Of a stretch of 57,591 bases of DNA, positions 43,137 through 52,680 are shown in pieces. The number at the start of each line of letters is the position of its first letter. Position 1 is the stretch's first letter. Origin of the DNA: Bacteroidia bacterium (GTDB lineage Bacteria > Bacteroidota > Bacteroidia > B-17B0 > Aurantibacillaceae); NCBI GenBank assembly GCA_025362575.1, contig JANYIQ010000223.1:1-57591 (forward strand), given 5' to 3'. The notes beneath the pieces were generated by a model. The model was not told where the DNA came from. It searched no databases and saw only the letters and a program-made list of their open reading frames with translations. Position numbers and translations under genes: made by a program.

Positions 43137-44168
43137 ATGGACAGTCGTCGTAAATTCATAAAAACAGCAGGATTAGTTGCCGGTGGGTTATTATTAGATT
43201 CTCAATTATCCATAGCAAACATACATCCTACTCCCGGAAAAATTCGCATTAAGCCAAAACGTTTAAGTAAAGGCGATACCATTGCCATAACCTCGCCGGC
43301 AGGGGCTGTGTGGGATGAGAAACAAATTGAGATCTTCTCCAACATTTTAAAAGATTTTGGGTTTAATATTGTTTTAGGGAAAACGCTGACTGAAAAATTC
43401 GGCTACTTTGCGGGTACCGATGAATTCAGAGCAAAAGAACTCAATGATCTTTTTGCCGACCCAAACATAAAAGGTATTTTTTGCATGAAAGGCGGCTGGG
43501 GCAGTGCCAGACTGTTAGACAAACTAGATTACGAAATAATTTCAAAAAACCCTAAGGTCTTAGTGGGTTTTAGCGACATCACTACTTTACTAATAAGCAT
43601 TTTTGCCAAAACAGGATTAGTTACTTTTCACGGCCCTGTAGGTAATTCGGGCTGGAACGAATTCACATCCTTTATGTTTAAGAACGTAATTATGGATGCG
43701 GCAGAAACAGCGTTTATGATCGGTCCGGATGTGAATGATATGCCGTATACCATTAATCCCGGCAAAGCAACAGGAATTTTAATGGGAGGCAACTTAACAG
43801 TTGTTGCTTCTTTAATGGGCTCATTGTATTTGCCTGATTGGAAAAATAAAATTCTATTCTTAGAAGAAACCAAGGAAGAACCGTACAGCATTGATAGAAT
43901 GTTAACGCAATTAAAATTAGCCGGTGTGTTAGGCAACATTAGTGGTTTTGTTTTTGGAAAATGTGTAAAATGTGATGCAGAAGAACCCAATAAAGCATTT
44001 AAATTCATGGAGGTTTTGGAACAACACATTAAACCACTTGGTATCCCGGCCTTTTATGGCGCCATGACCGGCCACATAGAAAATAAACTAACCATTCCTT
44101 TGGGTATTGAGGCTACTATTAACGCCGATAAGGGTACCTGGTATTTGAATGAGGCTGCGGTGGTTTGA
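43137..44168 (+). CDS. S66-family LD-carboxypeptidase-like protein with Tat signal
   Basis: A 343-residue protein. The N-terminus S-R-R-K-F-I-K-T-A-G followed by a hydrophobic stretch is a Tat signal peptide. The catalytic triad candidates of S66 enzymes are present: the nucleophile in V-G-F-S-D-I-T, Glu in F-L-E-E-T-K-E-E and His in M-T-G-H-I-E-N. The family cleaves L,D bonds in peptidoglycan tetrapeptides (LdcA) or microcin-type conjugates. Export by Tat would place it in the periplasm. That is unusual for LdcA, which is cytoplasmic. Confidence 0.88.
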   Translation: MDSRRKFIKTAGLVAGGLLLDSQLSIANIHPTPGKIRIKPKRLSKGDTIAITSPAGAVWDEKQIEIFSNILKDFGFNIVLGKTLTEKFGYFAGTDEFRAKELNDLFADPNIKGIFCMKGGWGSARLLDKLDYEIISKNPKVLVGFSDITTLLISIFAKTGLVTFHGPVGNSGWNEFTSFMFKNVIMDAAETAFMIGPDVNDMPYTINPGKATGILMGGNLTVVASLMGSLYLPDWKNKILFLEETKEEPYSIDRMLTQLKLAGVLGNISGFVFGKCVKCDAEEPNKAFKFMEVLEQHIKPLGIPAFYGAMTGHIENKLTIPLGIEATINADKGTWYLNEAAVV

Positions 44169-44175
44169 TTTTTTT

Positions 44176-45123
44176 CTAAGAATCCTCCATTCCTAAATGA
44201 ACAAGCGCATCGCCTTGATTAACTACAGGCTGATTATTTGTTCCTACAATATAACCATCATTTGGTGCCAGAATTTTATTTTCCACATTTCCGAAAGGAT
44301 TACAAATTACTCCAAGCAGATCTCCTTTACTTACAAAAGCCCCATTCCTAACATTCATATGAAATAAGCCACTTGCGCCGGCTCTAAGCCATGTGTCTTT
44401 CTTTATTTTAACAGAAGGATTGTCGGGTACTTCAACATCAACCATGTTATAACTTTTCATTAAACGAAAACAGCCCTGAACACCTTCGTTAATGGCATGA
44501 TAATCGAAGCGCATGCTTTCTCCGCCTTCGTAAACCAAGATCGGTTTTCCTTTTTTCGCAGCCTCTTTTCTGAAAGTACCATCGCGATATGTGCTGTCAA
44601 TAATTAAGGGCGGCGAAAATTTTTCAGCCAGCGCAACATTATCCGGAAATTCAAATACACAACGTAATTGCGGCGAGTTACTTATTTTAGCTCCTCCGGT
44701 ATGAAAATCCACTCCAAAATCAATGAGTGGAATTATGTGCTTCATAAGATCGTATGCAATTCGGCTTCCAAACGAACCATTTTTTGTTCCGGGAAAACAA
44801 CGGTTTAGATCGCGACCATCCGGAAGATCTCTGCTTCCAAATAAAAACGAGACACTATTAATAACCGGAATAGCAATTACACTTCCGCATTTCAAATGAC
44901 TGATCTCTTCACGCGTGATCACCTTCCGTATGATCTCAATTCCATTTGTTTCTTCGCCATGCATACCGGCAGAAAGCAAAAGGGTTGGTCCGGGTTTATT
45001 GCTTCTGAAGACAAACACCGGAATTTCGATGTTGGTTTTTGTATGCAAAGGATAAGAGTTAAGCAAGATCTGTTTGTTCTCACCAACTTTAACGGTTTGT
45101 TTATTAATTACAAAGTCTGACAT
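44176..45123 (-). CDS. Succinylglutamate desuccinylase/aspartoacylase-family protein
   Basis: A 315-residue zinc carboxypeptidase-fold enzyme. S-A-G-M-H-G-E-E-T-N-G (His and Glu zinc ligands near 54-57) and the later V-D-F-H-T-G-G segment are typical. The C-terminal part resembles a biotinyl-lipoyl-like barrel (L-A-P-N-D-G-Y-I-V-G). COG3608-type members often sit beside RimK-type ligases and COG4067 proteins, as in this cluster. The substrate is unknown but is probably an N-acylated amino acid or peptide tag. Confidence 0.87.
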   Translation of the reverse strand: MSDFVINKQTVKVGENKQILLNSYPLHTKTNIEIPVFVFRSNKPGPTLLLSAGMHGEETNGIEIIRKVITREEISHLKCGSVIAIPVINSVSFLFGSRDLPDGRDLNRCFPGTKNGSFGSRIAYDLMKHIIPLIDFGVDFHTGGAKISNSPQLRCVFEFPDNVALAEKFSPPLIIDSTYRDGTFRKEAAKKGKPILVYEGGESMRFDYHAINEGVQGCFRLMKSYNMVDVEVPDNPSVKIKKDTWLRAGASGLFHMNVRNGAFVSKGDLLGVICNPFGNVENKILAPNDGYIVGTNNQPVVNQGDALVHLGMEDS

Positions 45124-45125
45124 AA

Positions 45126-45698
45126 TTATACATTTTCTTCGGTAGCAATTTCTTTCTTCCTATAAACCAGAAAATAAAAAATTACGAAGCTTATTATTGG
45201 GAAAATAGCATCAAGATATTCGAAATGATCAAGTATCAGTGGTCCGGACTGTACCGTATTTCCATCATGTGTCAATGGATCGAGGTAAATTAATTTTGCA
45301 TCTCTGTATCCGGCAACAATGGAGTGAACCAAGGTGATGATCATCATCCAGAATAAATGAAAGGAATATTTTTTCAGGATCTTAAAGTAGATGAATGGCA
45401 TGATCAAACTACAACTGAATTCAACCAGATTCTCTAAGATCAAGAAATGATCGCGGTTAAAATTCTCTTTTCCTGTTATGCCTCTGTAACCGATGAACAT
45501 CAATGCCGAAGCTGAACCGCACACAAAGAAATAAGTAATGAATGCCGGAAAAAAAGTGAGCCAGAAAGGCGCAAACTTTTTTATTAGGCGCATCCACGTC
45601 CCGCTGAAATCATATTTCTTTTTGAGTAATAAAAACGTGACAAGCAAAGCAACTGCCACAATAAAAAAAGGAATATCTAAACTGAAGCTGGTATTCAT
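45126..45698 (-). CDS. Integral membrane protein of unknown function
   Basis: A 190-residue protein with five to six hydrophobic segments and short charged loops. The start overlaps the stop of the small upstream membrane protein gene by 4 nt, and its stop is 2 nt before the start of the desuccinylase-like gene on the same strand, so the cluster reads as one operon. I do not recognise a family. Confidence 0.7.
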   Translation of the reverse strand: MNTSFSLDIPFFIVAVALLVTFLLLKKKYDFSGTWMRLIKKFAPFWLTFFPAFITYFFVCGSASALMFIGYRGITGKENFNRDHFLILENLVEFSCSLIMPFIYFKILKKYSFHLFWMMIITLVHSIVAGYRDAKLIYLDPLTHDGNTVQSGPLILDHFEYLDAIFPIISFVIFYFLVYRKKEIATEENV

Positions 45699-45883
45699 TT
45701 TCCGGGCATTTTAGCATAATGAAAAATGATACTTGCCAGGAATAATGCCGGAAACACATATTTTGCGATGGTTGCAATGCCATTAGCATCTTCGCCATAC
45801 AACATGATCAAAAGAGCAGCAACAACAAGAATACAAATTACAAAGGGAATGTAAACGAATAAAATATTTAAAAAGGTTTTCAA
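45695..45883 (-). CDS. Small membrane protein of unknown function
   Basis: About 62 residues with two hydrophobic segments (I-L-F-V-Y-I-P-F-V-I-C-I-L-V-V and Y-V-F-P-A-L-F-L-A-S-I-I). I chose the TTG at 45881-45883, just after the rimK stop, because the longer frame would start at another TTG at 45928 and overlap rimK by 44 nt. Its stop overlaps the next membrane protein gene by 4 nt. The start is uncertain. Confidence 0.55.
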   Translation of the reverse strand: MKTFLNILFVYIPFVICILVVAALLIMLYGEDANGIATIAKYVFPALFLASIIFHYAKMPGK

Positions 45884-45884
45884 T

Positions 45885-46775
45885 CTATTGTCCCGGAATA
45901 TTAAATTCGTTGCGTTCAACGTACTCAATTATTTTTCCGGCGATGTCGACGCCTGTGGCACCTTCAATGCCTTCCAACCCCGGCGAAGAATTTACTTCCA
46001 TTACCAGCGGGCCTCTTTCACTCTGTAAAAGATCTACGCCTGCAATACCAAGTCCTAATTTTTTTACAGATTTAATGGCAGTGGCTCGTTCATCGGCACT
46101 TAATTGAATGACTGATGCTGAACCGCCTCGATGTAAATTACTCCTGAACTCTCCTTCTTTTGCCTGACGTTTCATGGCACCAACTATTTGCCCATCTACA
46201 ATGAACACGCGTATATCTGCACCTTTTGCTTCTTTAATGAATTCCTGAACCAATAAACTCGCGTTCAATTTTAAAAATGCCTCAATTACAGAGGTTGCCG
46301 CTTTTTGATTTTCCGCCAAAATTACACCAATACCTTGTGTGCCTTCTAATAATTTCACAACGCAAGGCGCACCTCCAATAGATGCAATAACATTATCAAT
46401 ATCTTTTGGTTGATTACAAAAAGCAGTTTTCGGCATTCCTAAACCGGCGCGCGCCAATATTTGCAGACTGCGTAATTTATCGCGCGAACGCACCAAGGCC
46501 TGCGATTCAACAGCGGTAAATATTTTCATCATCTCGAACTGGCGTACAACCGCTGAACCGTAAAATGTAGCAGAGGCTCCAATGCGCGGAATAACGGCAT
46601 TAACACCTGTCACTTCCTTTCCGCCATAATAAATATGCGGACGGCCCTGTTCAATTACCAGAACGCATTTCATGTGATCTAATAATAAAGCTTCGTGACC
46701 GCGCTGCTCGACTGCTTCGATCAGTCGTTTTGTGGAGTAGAGATTTTTGTTGCGGGATAAAATAGCAATTTTCAT
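45885..46775 (-). CDS. rimK: RimK-family ATP-grasp glutamate ligase
   Basis: A 296-residue ATP-grasp enzyme of normal length. It shows the [12 protein letters not shown] nucleotide loop, V-Q-E-F-I-K-E-A and the metal site [11 protein letters not shown]. RimK adds glutamates to the C-terminus of ribosomal protein S6, but relatives make other poly-glutamate tags. Its neighbours, a COG4067-like protein upstream and a desuccinylase-like gene downstream, suggest a peptide-tag maker and remover set. Confidence 0.9.
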   Translation of the reverse strand: MKIAILSRNKNLYSTKRLIEAVEQRGHEALLLDHMKCVLVIEQGRPHIYYGGKEVTGVNAVIPRIGASATFYGSAVVRQFEMMKIFTAVESQALVRSRDKLRSLQILARAGLGMPKTAFCNQPKDIDNVIASIGGAPCVVKLLEGTQGIGVILAENQKAATSVIEAFLKLNASLLVQEFIKEAKGADIRVFIVDGQIVGAMKRQAKEGEFRSNLHRGGSASVIQLSADERATAIKSVKKLGLGIAGVDLLQSERGPLVMEVNSSPGLEGIEGATGVDIAGKIIEYVERNEFNIPGQ

Positions 46776-46818
46776 CGATATGGTTTTTTGAGGTGCGGAA
46801 TTCTATTTCTAAATATAA

Positions 46819-47271
46819 TTATTTTTTTACTTTAATGGCTTTTGTGTGAATTTTATTTACGTCAACAATAAACTTTCCCTTTATTAAACGTCTCCCAATT
46901 AAAACCGGATAGCGCATGCTTTCGCGGTCGCTCAATGAAATTGTTGTACGTATGTTTTTGCGTTCTAAACGAACCAATGTTTTTATCACATACCGTTCTT
47001 CCATTTCTCCGAAAGAGTTCTTTATTTTTTTTTTCGTAAATTTTTCGAACTGATGAACCTTCTGAGAATATTCGGGATGCGATTCGTCTAACAATACAAA
47101 ATGCAAAACCGGCTTTCCGTTAATGGTCTTAAGAATAATATCTTTGCAGTGTATGGAAGAAGTATAAGCGCCGGTATCTATTTTTGCCTCCAGATTGAAC
47201 AGGGCGAGTTCAGGAAAATCAACAAATTCCCTTCGTCCGATGATTCGTATTTTATTATCTGCTTTTTGCAT
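46819..47271 (-). CDS. RimB/COG4067-type retropepsin-like protein
   Basis: A 150-residue protein. The segment E-A-K-I-D-T-G-A-Y-T-S-S-I-H-C has the DTGA motif of the retropepsin-like, zinc-associated family that travels with RimK. The C-terminal segment S-D-R-E-S-M-R-Y-P-V-L-I-G-R-R-L is also characteristic. It likely cuts or regulates RimK-made peptide tags. The rimK gene begins 43 bp downstream on the same strand. Confidence 0.85.
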   Translation of the reverse strand: MQKADNKIRIIGRREFVDFPELALFNLEAKIDTGAYTSSIHCKDIILKTINGKPVLHFVLLDESHPEYSQKVHQFEKFTKKKIKNSFGEMEERYVIKTLVRLERKNIRTTISLSDRESMRYPVLIGRRLIKGKFIVDVNKIHTKAIKVKK

Positions 47272-47323
47272 TAATTCTGCTTCGCCTATGAGGCATCAAT
47301 TTACAAAAATTTATTAAATACTT

Positions 47324-47377
47324 AGGAATTTATTCCAACGGATTAAAACCCGCAGGAATTTATTCCAACGGGTTAAA
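47324..47377. repeat. Direct repeat at the end of the FAD oxidoreductase gene
   Basis: Two 24-bp copies of a sequence beginning AGGAATTTATTCCAACGG (47324-47347 and 47354-47377) differ by one base. The second includes the stop codon and last codons of the oxidoreductase gene. It looks like a tandem duplication of the gene end. Confidence 0.7.
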
Positions 47378-48409
47378 CCGCATCACATCCACCTCAGCAT
47401 TAAGACTGTTTTTATTTGTTAAATAGCCGAGCATGTATTCGGCAAAAAACGGAGCCAGCATTACTCCCTTAGTTCCCAATCCGTTAAAAACATAAATATT
47501 GTCATATTTGGGATGCTTGCCTAACAAGGGTCTCCGGTCAATAACCGAAGGCCTTACCCCTGCCTCATGTGAAATGATCTTGTAATTGCAGTTTATTATC
47601 TTCTTGAGTTTAGCTTCCAGATCTTCTTTTCCACCTTGAGTTGGATCATCACTTAGGTCTTCCCAATTATAGGTAGCCCCGACTTTAAATTGATTAGAAT
47701 TCAAATTCATAACGAATGCATTTTTGTTAATGATATCGTCACCTATTCTCAGATCATCAGCTTCAATCGTTAAGGTTTCGCCTTTTGCCGGTTTTAAAGG
47801 AATATATTTGAAAAAAGGGTTATGCTTTATCAAATGACCTTCACAAAAAATAATGCTGGAAGCCCTTATGGTTTTATAATGTAGAGTTTCCGATACTTTC
47901 AATTCAGAATGATCGAATTTCTCGTCAAGATAAGATCCGTTCTGCATTAAGAAATTACGGGTATGGTCCAGAAACGTTTTTACATCAAGATTTCCGGATC
48001 GTTTAACTTTCGAATAGCCGAATTCATTTTGCTTAATGCTTTGGTACGAAATTGTTTTGTGGATTATTTTATCAAGATAATTCTCTAATTCTCCGTTTGT
48101 TTTTTTTTGCCAGAGGATTATTTCCTGTTCTTCCGAAAATAATTTTACTATGTTTCGTTCGGTAACGAGTTTGCAATTCCACCTTTCTTCCTGAGATTTA
48201 TAAAACCTTAGCATTTCTGGAAGCACCTCATCGAGCATCCAGCTTTTGGTGAGACGTTTAAAAACAACGGGGTTATAAATGCCGGCGGCAATTTTTGAGC
48301 AGTTCGACAGCTCAGGCTTATCAATTACCTTAACTGTAAAATTGTGTTCAATAAGTTTTAAAGCTAAAACACTTCCGGCCAATCCTTGCCCAACAACTAT
48401 AAAATCAAT
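47360..48409 (-). CDS. FAD-dependent oxidoreductase (DAO family) with non-standard start
   Basis: About 349 residues. The FAD-binding G-Q-G-L-A-G motif and its preceding strand D-F-I-V-V lie before the first usual start codon, a TTG at 48382 inside the motif. The family normally starts just before the motif, so I place the start at ATT 48407-48409. Later marks are G-V-R-P-S-V-I-D-R-R-P and G-L-G-T-K-G. It oxidises an amine, probably an amino acid, but the substrate is unknown. The secreted-protein gene ends 5 bp upstream. Confidence 0.75.
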   Translation of the reverse strand: MDFIVVGQGLAGSVLALKLIEHNFTVKVIDKPELSNCSKIAAGIYNPVVFKRLTKSWMLDEVLPEMLRFYKSQEERWNCKLVTERNIVKLFSEEQEIILWQKKTNGELENYLDKIIHKTISYQSIKQNEFGYSKVKRSGNLDVKTFLDHTRNFLMQNGSYLDEKFDHSELKVSETLHYKTIRASSIIFCEGHLIKHNPFFKYIPLKPAKGETLTIEADDLRIGDDIINKNAFVMNLNSNQFKVGATYNWEDLSDDPTQGGKEDLEAKLKKIINCNYKIISHEAGVRPSVIDRRPLLGKHPKYDNIYVFNGLGTKGVMLAPFFAEYMLGYLTNKNSLNAEVDVMRFNPLE

Positions 48410-48414
48410 AGGTT

Positions 48415-49026
48415 TTATGATTTTTTCTGTTTTGGCATTTTTTTGAAACCACGATAAGCGCCTCTGTATGCGCCCGAAAAATAGATCACGATCTTTAACC
48501 CTCCCATTTGCTGAGCTCTTGTGAAATCTCCAAACAATTCGGCGCCAATACCGACATCGTATTTCGCTTTATAGATAGCTTGAACACAAACGTACCCGCC
48601 AACACCTCCCGAAACAACTGCATATGGCACACCTGCGGTATCCAGATGACCGACAACAAATTTAGAAAGAGAGGGGCCTGCAAAAAAAGCAAGATTCAAT
48701 TGTTCTTTTTCTATCCTATACCCCATGCAAACATGGCCCTGAACATTATTATTATCCAGAAAATTATTTCCACTCATCATTGCACCGATCTGAAAATAAT
48801 TTCTTTGCAGATGAAACTGAAAATCAGCCCCCACTACTTTCTGGTCTTTTGATCGCACACTTGAATACAAAGGACCGCCGCCTAAAGTAATGTAATTATT
48901 GTATTTACGATAGCGCTTGTCATCATAAACAATTTCCTCTTTTCGATTGTAAGGCAAGGTATCTTTCTGCGCATGACAAAACTCAGCGCAAAGGACCAAA
49001 AATATGAATATTCCTTTTTTCAACAC
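48415..49026 (-). CDS. Small secreted or outer-membrane-type protein of unknown function
   Basis: A 203-residue protein. A GTG start at 49024-49026 gives a signal peptide ending E-F-C-H-A-Q near 20. The mature part is glycine-rich with alternating hydrophobic residues (Y-I-T-L-G-G-G-P-L-Y-S-S), as in small outer-membrane beta-barrels, and ends in a basic tail. It lies directly upstream of the FAD oxidoreductase gene on the same strand. No family name is recognised. Confidence 0.7.
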   Translation of the reverse strand: MLKKGIFIFLVLCAEFCHAQKDTLPYNRKEEIVYDDKRYRKYNNYITLGGGPLYSSVRSKDQKVVGADFQFHLQRNYFQIGAMMSGNNFLDNNNVQGHVCMGYRIEKEQLNLAFFAGPSLSKFVVGHLDTAGVPYAVVSGGVGGYVCVQAIYKAKYDVGIGAELFGDFTRAQQMGGLKIVIYFSGAYRGAYRGFKKMPKQKKS

Positions 49027-49077
49027 TGCTAATTTACATACAAACCTTTAGAAACCATTACAATTATTTCGCGATTT

Positions 49078-52000
49078 TTAGAAGAAAGCCCTCACCTGAG
49101 CGCCGCCAATATGAACTATTTTCGATGTTCCCGATTTACGACCATCGTAATTAACACTTATCTGAATGTATCCTGTCAAATTCCTTTGGTAACTTATGCT
49201 CCAGGTATAGTTGTAACCTGGGCTCAGGGCATTGAGCATTTCATAAGCAACAGGTGAATTCTGCACATCATTATAGGTTATGGTTAAAAAATCGCCACGC
49301 ACATTAAAACTTCCCTTTTCGGTTTGATTGTATTTCATTTCCAAAGCATAATCGCTGATCAGGGTTTTTTGAAAACCACCTTCAATGATGTTTTGTTTTT
49401 GAGTGTATTTGTAAATGGCACTTAAACGAAAAGCTGTGCTTGGCTGAAAACTGAGTTTTTGCTCGAGGTCGTAAAATTCGATCTTGTAATTACGAGTTGA
49501 GAAAAATTGAGACCCATATGTTTTCAATCCGGTTGAATTATTGCTGTTAAAACTCCAGCTCTTTAGAAAATTTACGCGCCACCTGAATTCGTGCGCAAAA
49601 TTATCGCGCGAATCAAAACCATTCACTAAGAGTTGCTTGTTCTTTGTATTCAAAAAAGAATAATCAGCGCCGAAAACACTAGCCGATTGATTAAAGAATA
49701 AACTCTGCCGCAAAGCATAATTGGTAGACAGCAAAGTTGTATCAATCACTTTACTCGACAAAAAATCGGCATTAAAGAACTGATCGTTATCGTAAGTTTT
49801 ATTATCAACACGATAAACTGTTTGCGTTGCAAATCTTCCGATAAATTTTCCGAACCCTTTTGCCTCTTCCTTCAATAAAGCCACGGGGCGCAAATTGAAT
49901 GAGAAACTCAATTGATTTTGCAGCACTTTTACATACTGGTTCGTTGGCGTATAAACTCTTATATATCTTGCCTGATCGGGAAACTGTGCGGTTTCAAATT
50001 CATTCAATTCTTTAATGCCGTTGCTGTTATAATCGTTCCAGGCATATTGTCCCTGGCCGGCTGCCACTTCAATATAATAAAATTCCTTTTTGTTCTCTAA
50101 ACCATAACCGGTTTCGTAAAACAATGTTGAAGTAATGAAACCTTTAAATAATCTTGGACTATACTCTACCCTGCTCAACATGGCGTTATCGGGTTTTAAG
50201 ACATTACTCACCACATTCTTTAAATGCAATTCACGGTATGTAAATAAAAAAGTTATCGGATGATTTTTTATGCTGTAAATGTTCAGCATCATCCCAACGT
50301 TCTGCGCATAAGTGCTGTCTTTTATTTCGTTGCTGTAGGCTTGTTTATCCCTTCGCTCGCGATAAAATAATTTAATTCGGTTCTTGGTGGTATCGGCATT
50401 GGTAATATTGGCCTCCCATTCCCAGAACTGATAGGTTCTTGGAAGTAAGCTATTTGTTAATACGGAAGTGAACTGATTGTTCTCAAACTCATCCAGCAAG
50501 GTTGCTTTTATTTTTCCAAAGCCCTGAGAAATTTTACTTTTGTGACGATAGAATTTAGAATTAATGGGATTGTTGGTCGTTGTTAAATATGAACCATTGT
50601 ATTCTGAAAGGAATTTATTCTTTGCATAACGGCCTGATACTTGCTGTTTGTAGCCTGTAAAATAATTACCTTCCAGAAAGGTGCTGAATCCATAGCTGAT
50701 CTTATACCGATTTTCCTTTTCAAACCCTGCTTCTGCAAAAGCAATGTGCTGATCGCTGCTGATCGCATCAACATAAGGACGATTCCAGTCGCGCTGAAAT
50801 TCAATGGATCGAAAGCGTTCGATCTGATTAAAATTTTTCTGCAAATATTCATAATTAAGATTATAGAATATTTTAGCAGGATGCTTTTCGGCTGTATCGT
50901 TCTTCAAATAGGTTTGATTCAAACTTTTCAATTTATAACCCGAGCCTTCATCATCGTTATTGTTATACGGACTGAACGTATTGATGTCATTTCTCGTATA
51001 AACTCCTTCCATAATTAAATTATGATTCTTATTAAAAGCATAATCGAAACCGCCGGTAGCCATTTGATTTTGTTTTGGCGCAACCATTGGAATTACGGGC
51101 TCAAAATTACCTTGTGGAATGCCGCCAACAGGCGCCACCCATTTATAAACTTTACCATTTGCCGTAGAGGTTACCTGAACATAATTTCCATTATTTACGC
51201 CAACGTTCGAAAACTTAAGCCTGTATTTGGCACTGTCGGGATTGGTTGAATACACAAACACATTTTTGTAAATAACACTACTAACGGTCGAATCTTTTCT
51301 CCAGTAAAAAACATCGCTGTTATTAAAAGTTGCAAGTTCAACACCACTATAATATGCCTTGCTCAACGTATCGCCAATGTTATAAAGTATCTGCTTTTGA
51401 TCTTGCGTTAAAATTTGCTGCAAGGGTTTGTTCTTATTATCCTGCTCACTGTAAAAATTTCCAAATACTTTTAATTTTCCCACTTCCACTTCTTCGCCCG
51501 TAAAAAATAAAGAGCGTCCGTAATTTCGTTCAGCGTATTGAAACTCGGCTACAATTCGTTTGTCTTTTGTAATGATCTGTTTAGCAGTAAAGGTCAATTC
51601 ACCCGTATTATAATCAATGATGTAATCGTTTTCCTGGCCACGTTGCATTAATCTTCCATCGATGTAAATTTTTTCTGTTCCCGATAAAACAATGATGAAA
51701 GGCTCGTTATTGGCTCCTACCAAGCGGTAAGGCCCTTGATTATTCTCTTTTCCAAAAATTACATCGCGCGCAAACTTACCTTTTGAAACCGCTGCAGCAA
51801 CCTGTGTTCTGAAAATGATCGGTTTTCTATTAGTGCTGTCAATGTAGGTATTAGCCATATAAGCACCTTGCGCCCGCTTATAAAAATTCATGAAGTAACT
51901 GTTGCTTGGTCGTGATAACTGATAATCGCCCACAATTAATTTAGTGCTTTGATTAGAAAGCTGAATGAAAACTTTATCAAATTGCTGAAGTTGCGCCGTT

Positions 52001-52572
52001 GTTCCATCCGGCTGAAAAGGAATGTTATTATCTGTGGCAGCCATCACCATATCAATTTCCGGAGTCAGCTTTCCGCTTACCTGTAAATTCAAATTGGAGT
52101 TAACGATCACATCCTGATTATTTCCAAATGTAATACCACGACTGATACTTCCATTCTTACTCAATCCATCGTTCATGAAAAAATTATTGGTACTGGTATT
52201 CTCATTAAATTTTATACTGAATGGGTTATCCGGCCGCGAAAGATCATTAGTAACAATATTTGGATCTTTATGAAAATGTGTTTTCTCGAAATTATGAGGA
52301 AAAGTTTTGTACTTCACGATAACACTGTCCGGTCGCTTCGTTCCTTTTTCAAAAATGATAGCGTGTAAACGGTAATCAATAGAATATTTAACCGAATCTG
52401 AATTAATGCCAGGTAAAATAAGAGTGCCGGGAACCAGGCTTAAAGTGTCTAAAAATAAAGTATCCGACTGAGGTTTAAATTTTTTTGAATAGGAGTTTGA
52501 ATTTACCTGCGAAATGGCTTGTTCCGCCCAAAAGCAGAAAAACAATAAAACTCCCAATTGCAGTGTTCTCAC
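49078..52572 (-). CDS. Large outer-membrane beta-barrel-type protein of unknown function
   Basis: About 1164 residues. I chose the GTG at 52570-52572 because it gives a compact signal peptide (R-T-L-Q-L-G-V-L-L-F-F ending A-I-S-Q), while the upstream ATG at 52638 adds 22 residues with their own hydrophobic patch. The mature protein has long beta-rich stretches with alternating aromatic residues and ends in an aromatic (A-F-F), typical of outer-membrane barrels. An N-terminal region includes I-V-G-D-Y-Q-L-S-R-P. Its role is unknown. Confidence 0.7.
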   Translation of the reverse strand: MRTLQLGVLLFFCFWAEQAISQVNSNSYSKKFKPQSDTLFLDTLSLVPGTLILPGINSDSVKYSIDYRLHAIIFEKGTKRPDSVIVKYKTFPHNFEKTHFHKDPNIVTNDLSRPDNPFSIKFNENTSTNNFFMNDGLSKNGSISRGITFGNNQDVIVNSNLNLQVSGKLTPEIDMVMAATDNNIPFQPDGTTAQLQQFDKVFIQLSNQSTKLIVGDYQLSRPSNSYFMNFYKRAQGAYMANTYIDSTNRKPIIFRTQVAAAVSKGKFARDVIFGKENNQGPYRLVGANNEPFIIVLSGTEKIYIDGRLMQRGQENDYIIDYNTGELTFTAKQIITKDKRIVAEFQYAERNYGRSLFFTGEEVEVGKLKVFGNFYSEQDNKNKPLQQILTQDQKQILYNIGDTLSKAYYSGVELATFNNSDVFYWRKDSTVSSVIYKNVFVYSTNPDSAKYRLKFSNVGVNNGNYVQVTSTANGKVYKWVAPVGGIPQGNFEPVIPMVAPKQNQMATGGFDYAFNKNHNLIMEGVYTRNDINTFSPYNNNDDEGSGYKLKSLNQTYLKNDTAEKHPAKIFYNLNYEYLQKNFNQIERFRSIEFQRDWNRPYVDAISSDQHIAFAEAGFEKENRYKISYGFSTFLEGNYFTGYKQQVSGRYAKNKFLSEYNGSYLTTTNNPINSKFYRHKSKISQGFGKIKATLLDEFENNQFTSVLTNSLLPRTYQFWEWEANITNADTTKNRIKLFYRERRDKQAYSNEIKDSTYAQNVGMMLNIYSIKNHPITFLFTYRELHLKNVVSNVLKPDNAMLSRVEYSPRLFKGFITSTLFYETGYGLENKKEFYYIEVAAGQGQYAWNDYNSNGIKELNEFETAQFPDQARYIRVYTPTNQYVKVLQNQLSFSFNLRPVALLKEEAKGFGKFIGRFATQTVYRVDNKTYDNDQFFNADFLSSKVIDTTLLSTNYALRQSLFFNQSASVFGADYSFLNTKNKQLLVNGFDSRDNFAHEFRWRVNFLKSWSFNSNNSTGLKTYGSQFFSTRNYKIEFYDLEQKLSFQPSTAFRLSAIYKYTQKQNIIEGGFQKTLISDYALEMKYNQTEKGSFNVRGDFLTITYNDVQNSPVAYEMLNALSPGYNYTWSISYQRNLTGYIQISVNYDGRKSGTSKIVHIGGAQVRAFF

Positions 52573-52680
52573 AATAATAATAACGGTTTTTAAAGATAAG
52601 AATTGTGCGCTGATACTATAATATGAAATAAGAATCACTGAAAAATTGAGTATTTTTCGGCTTTAAAAACTTTCAGAATT

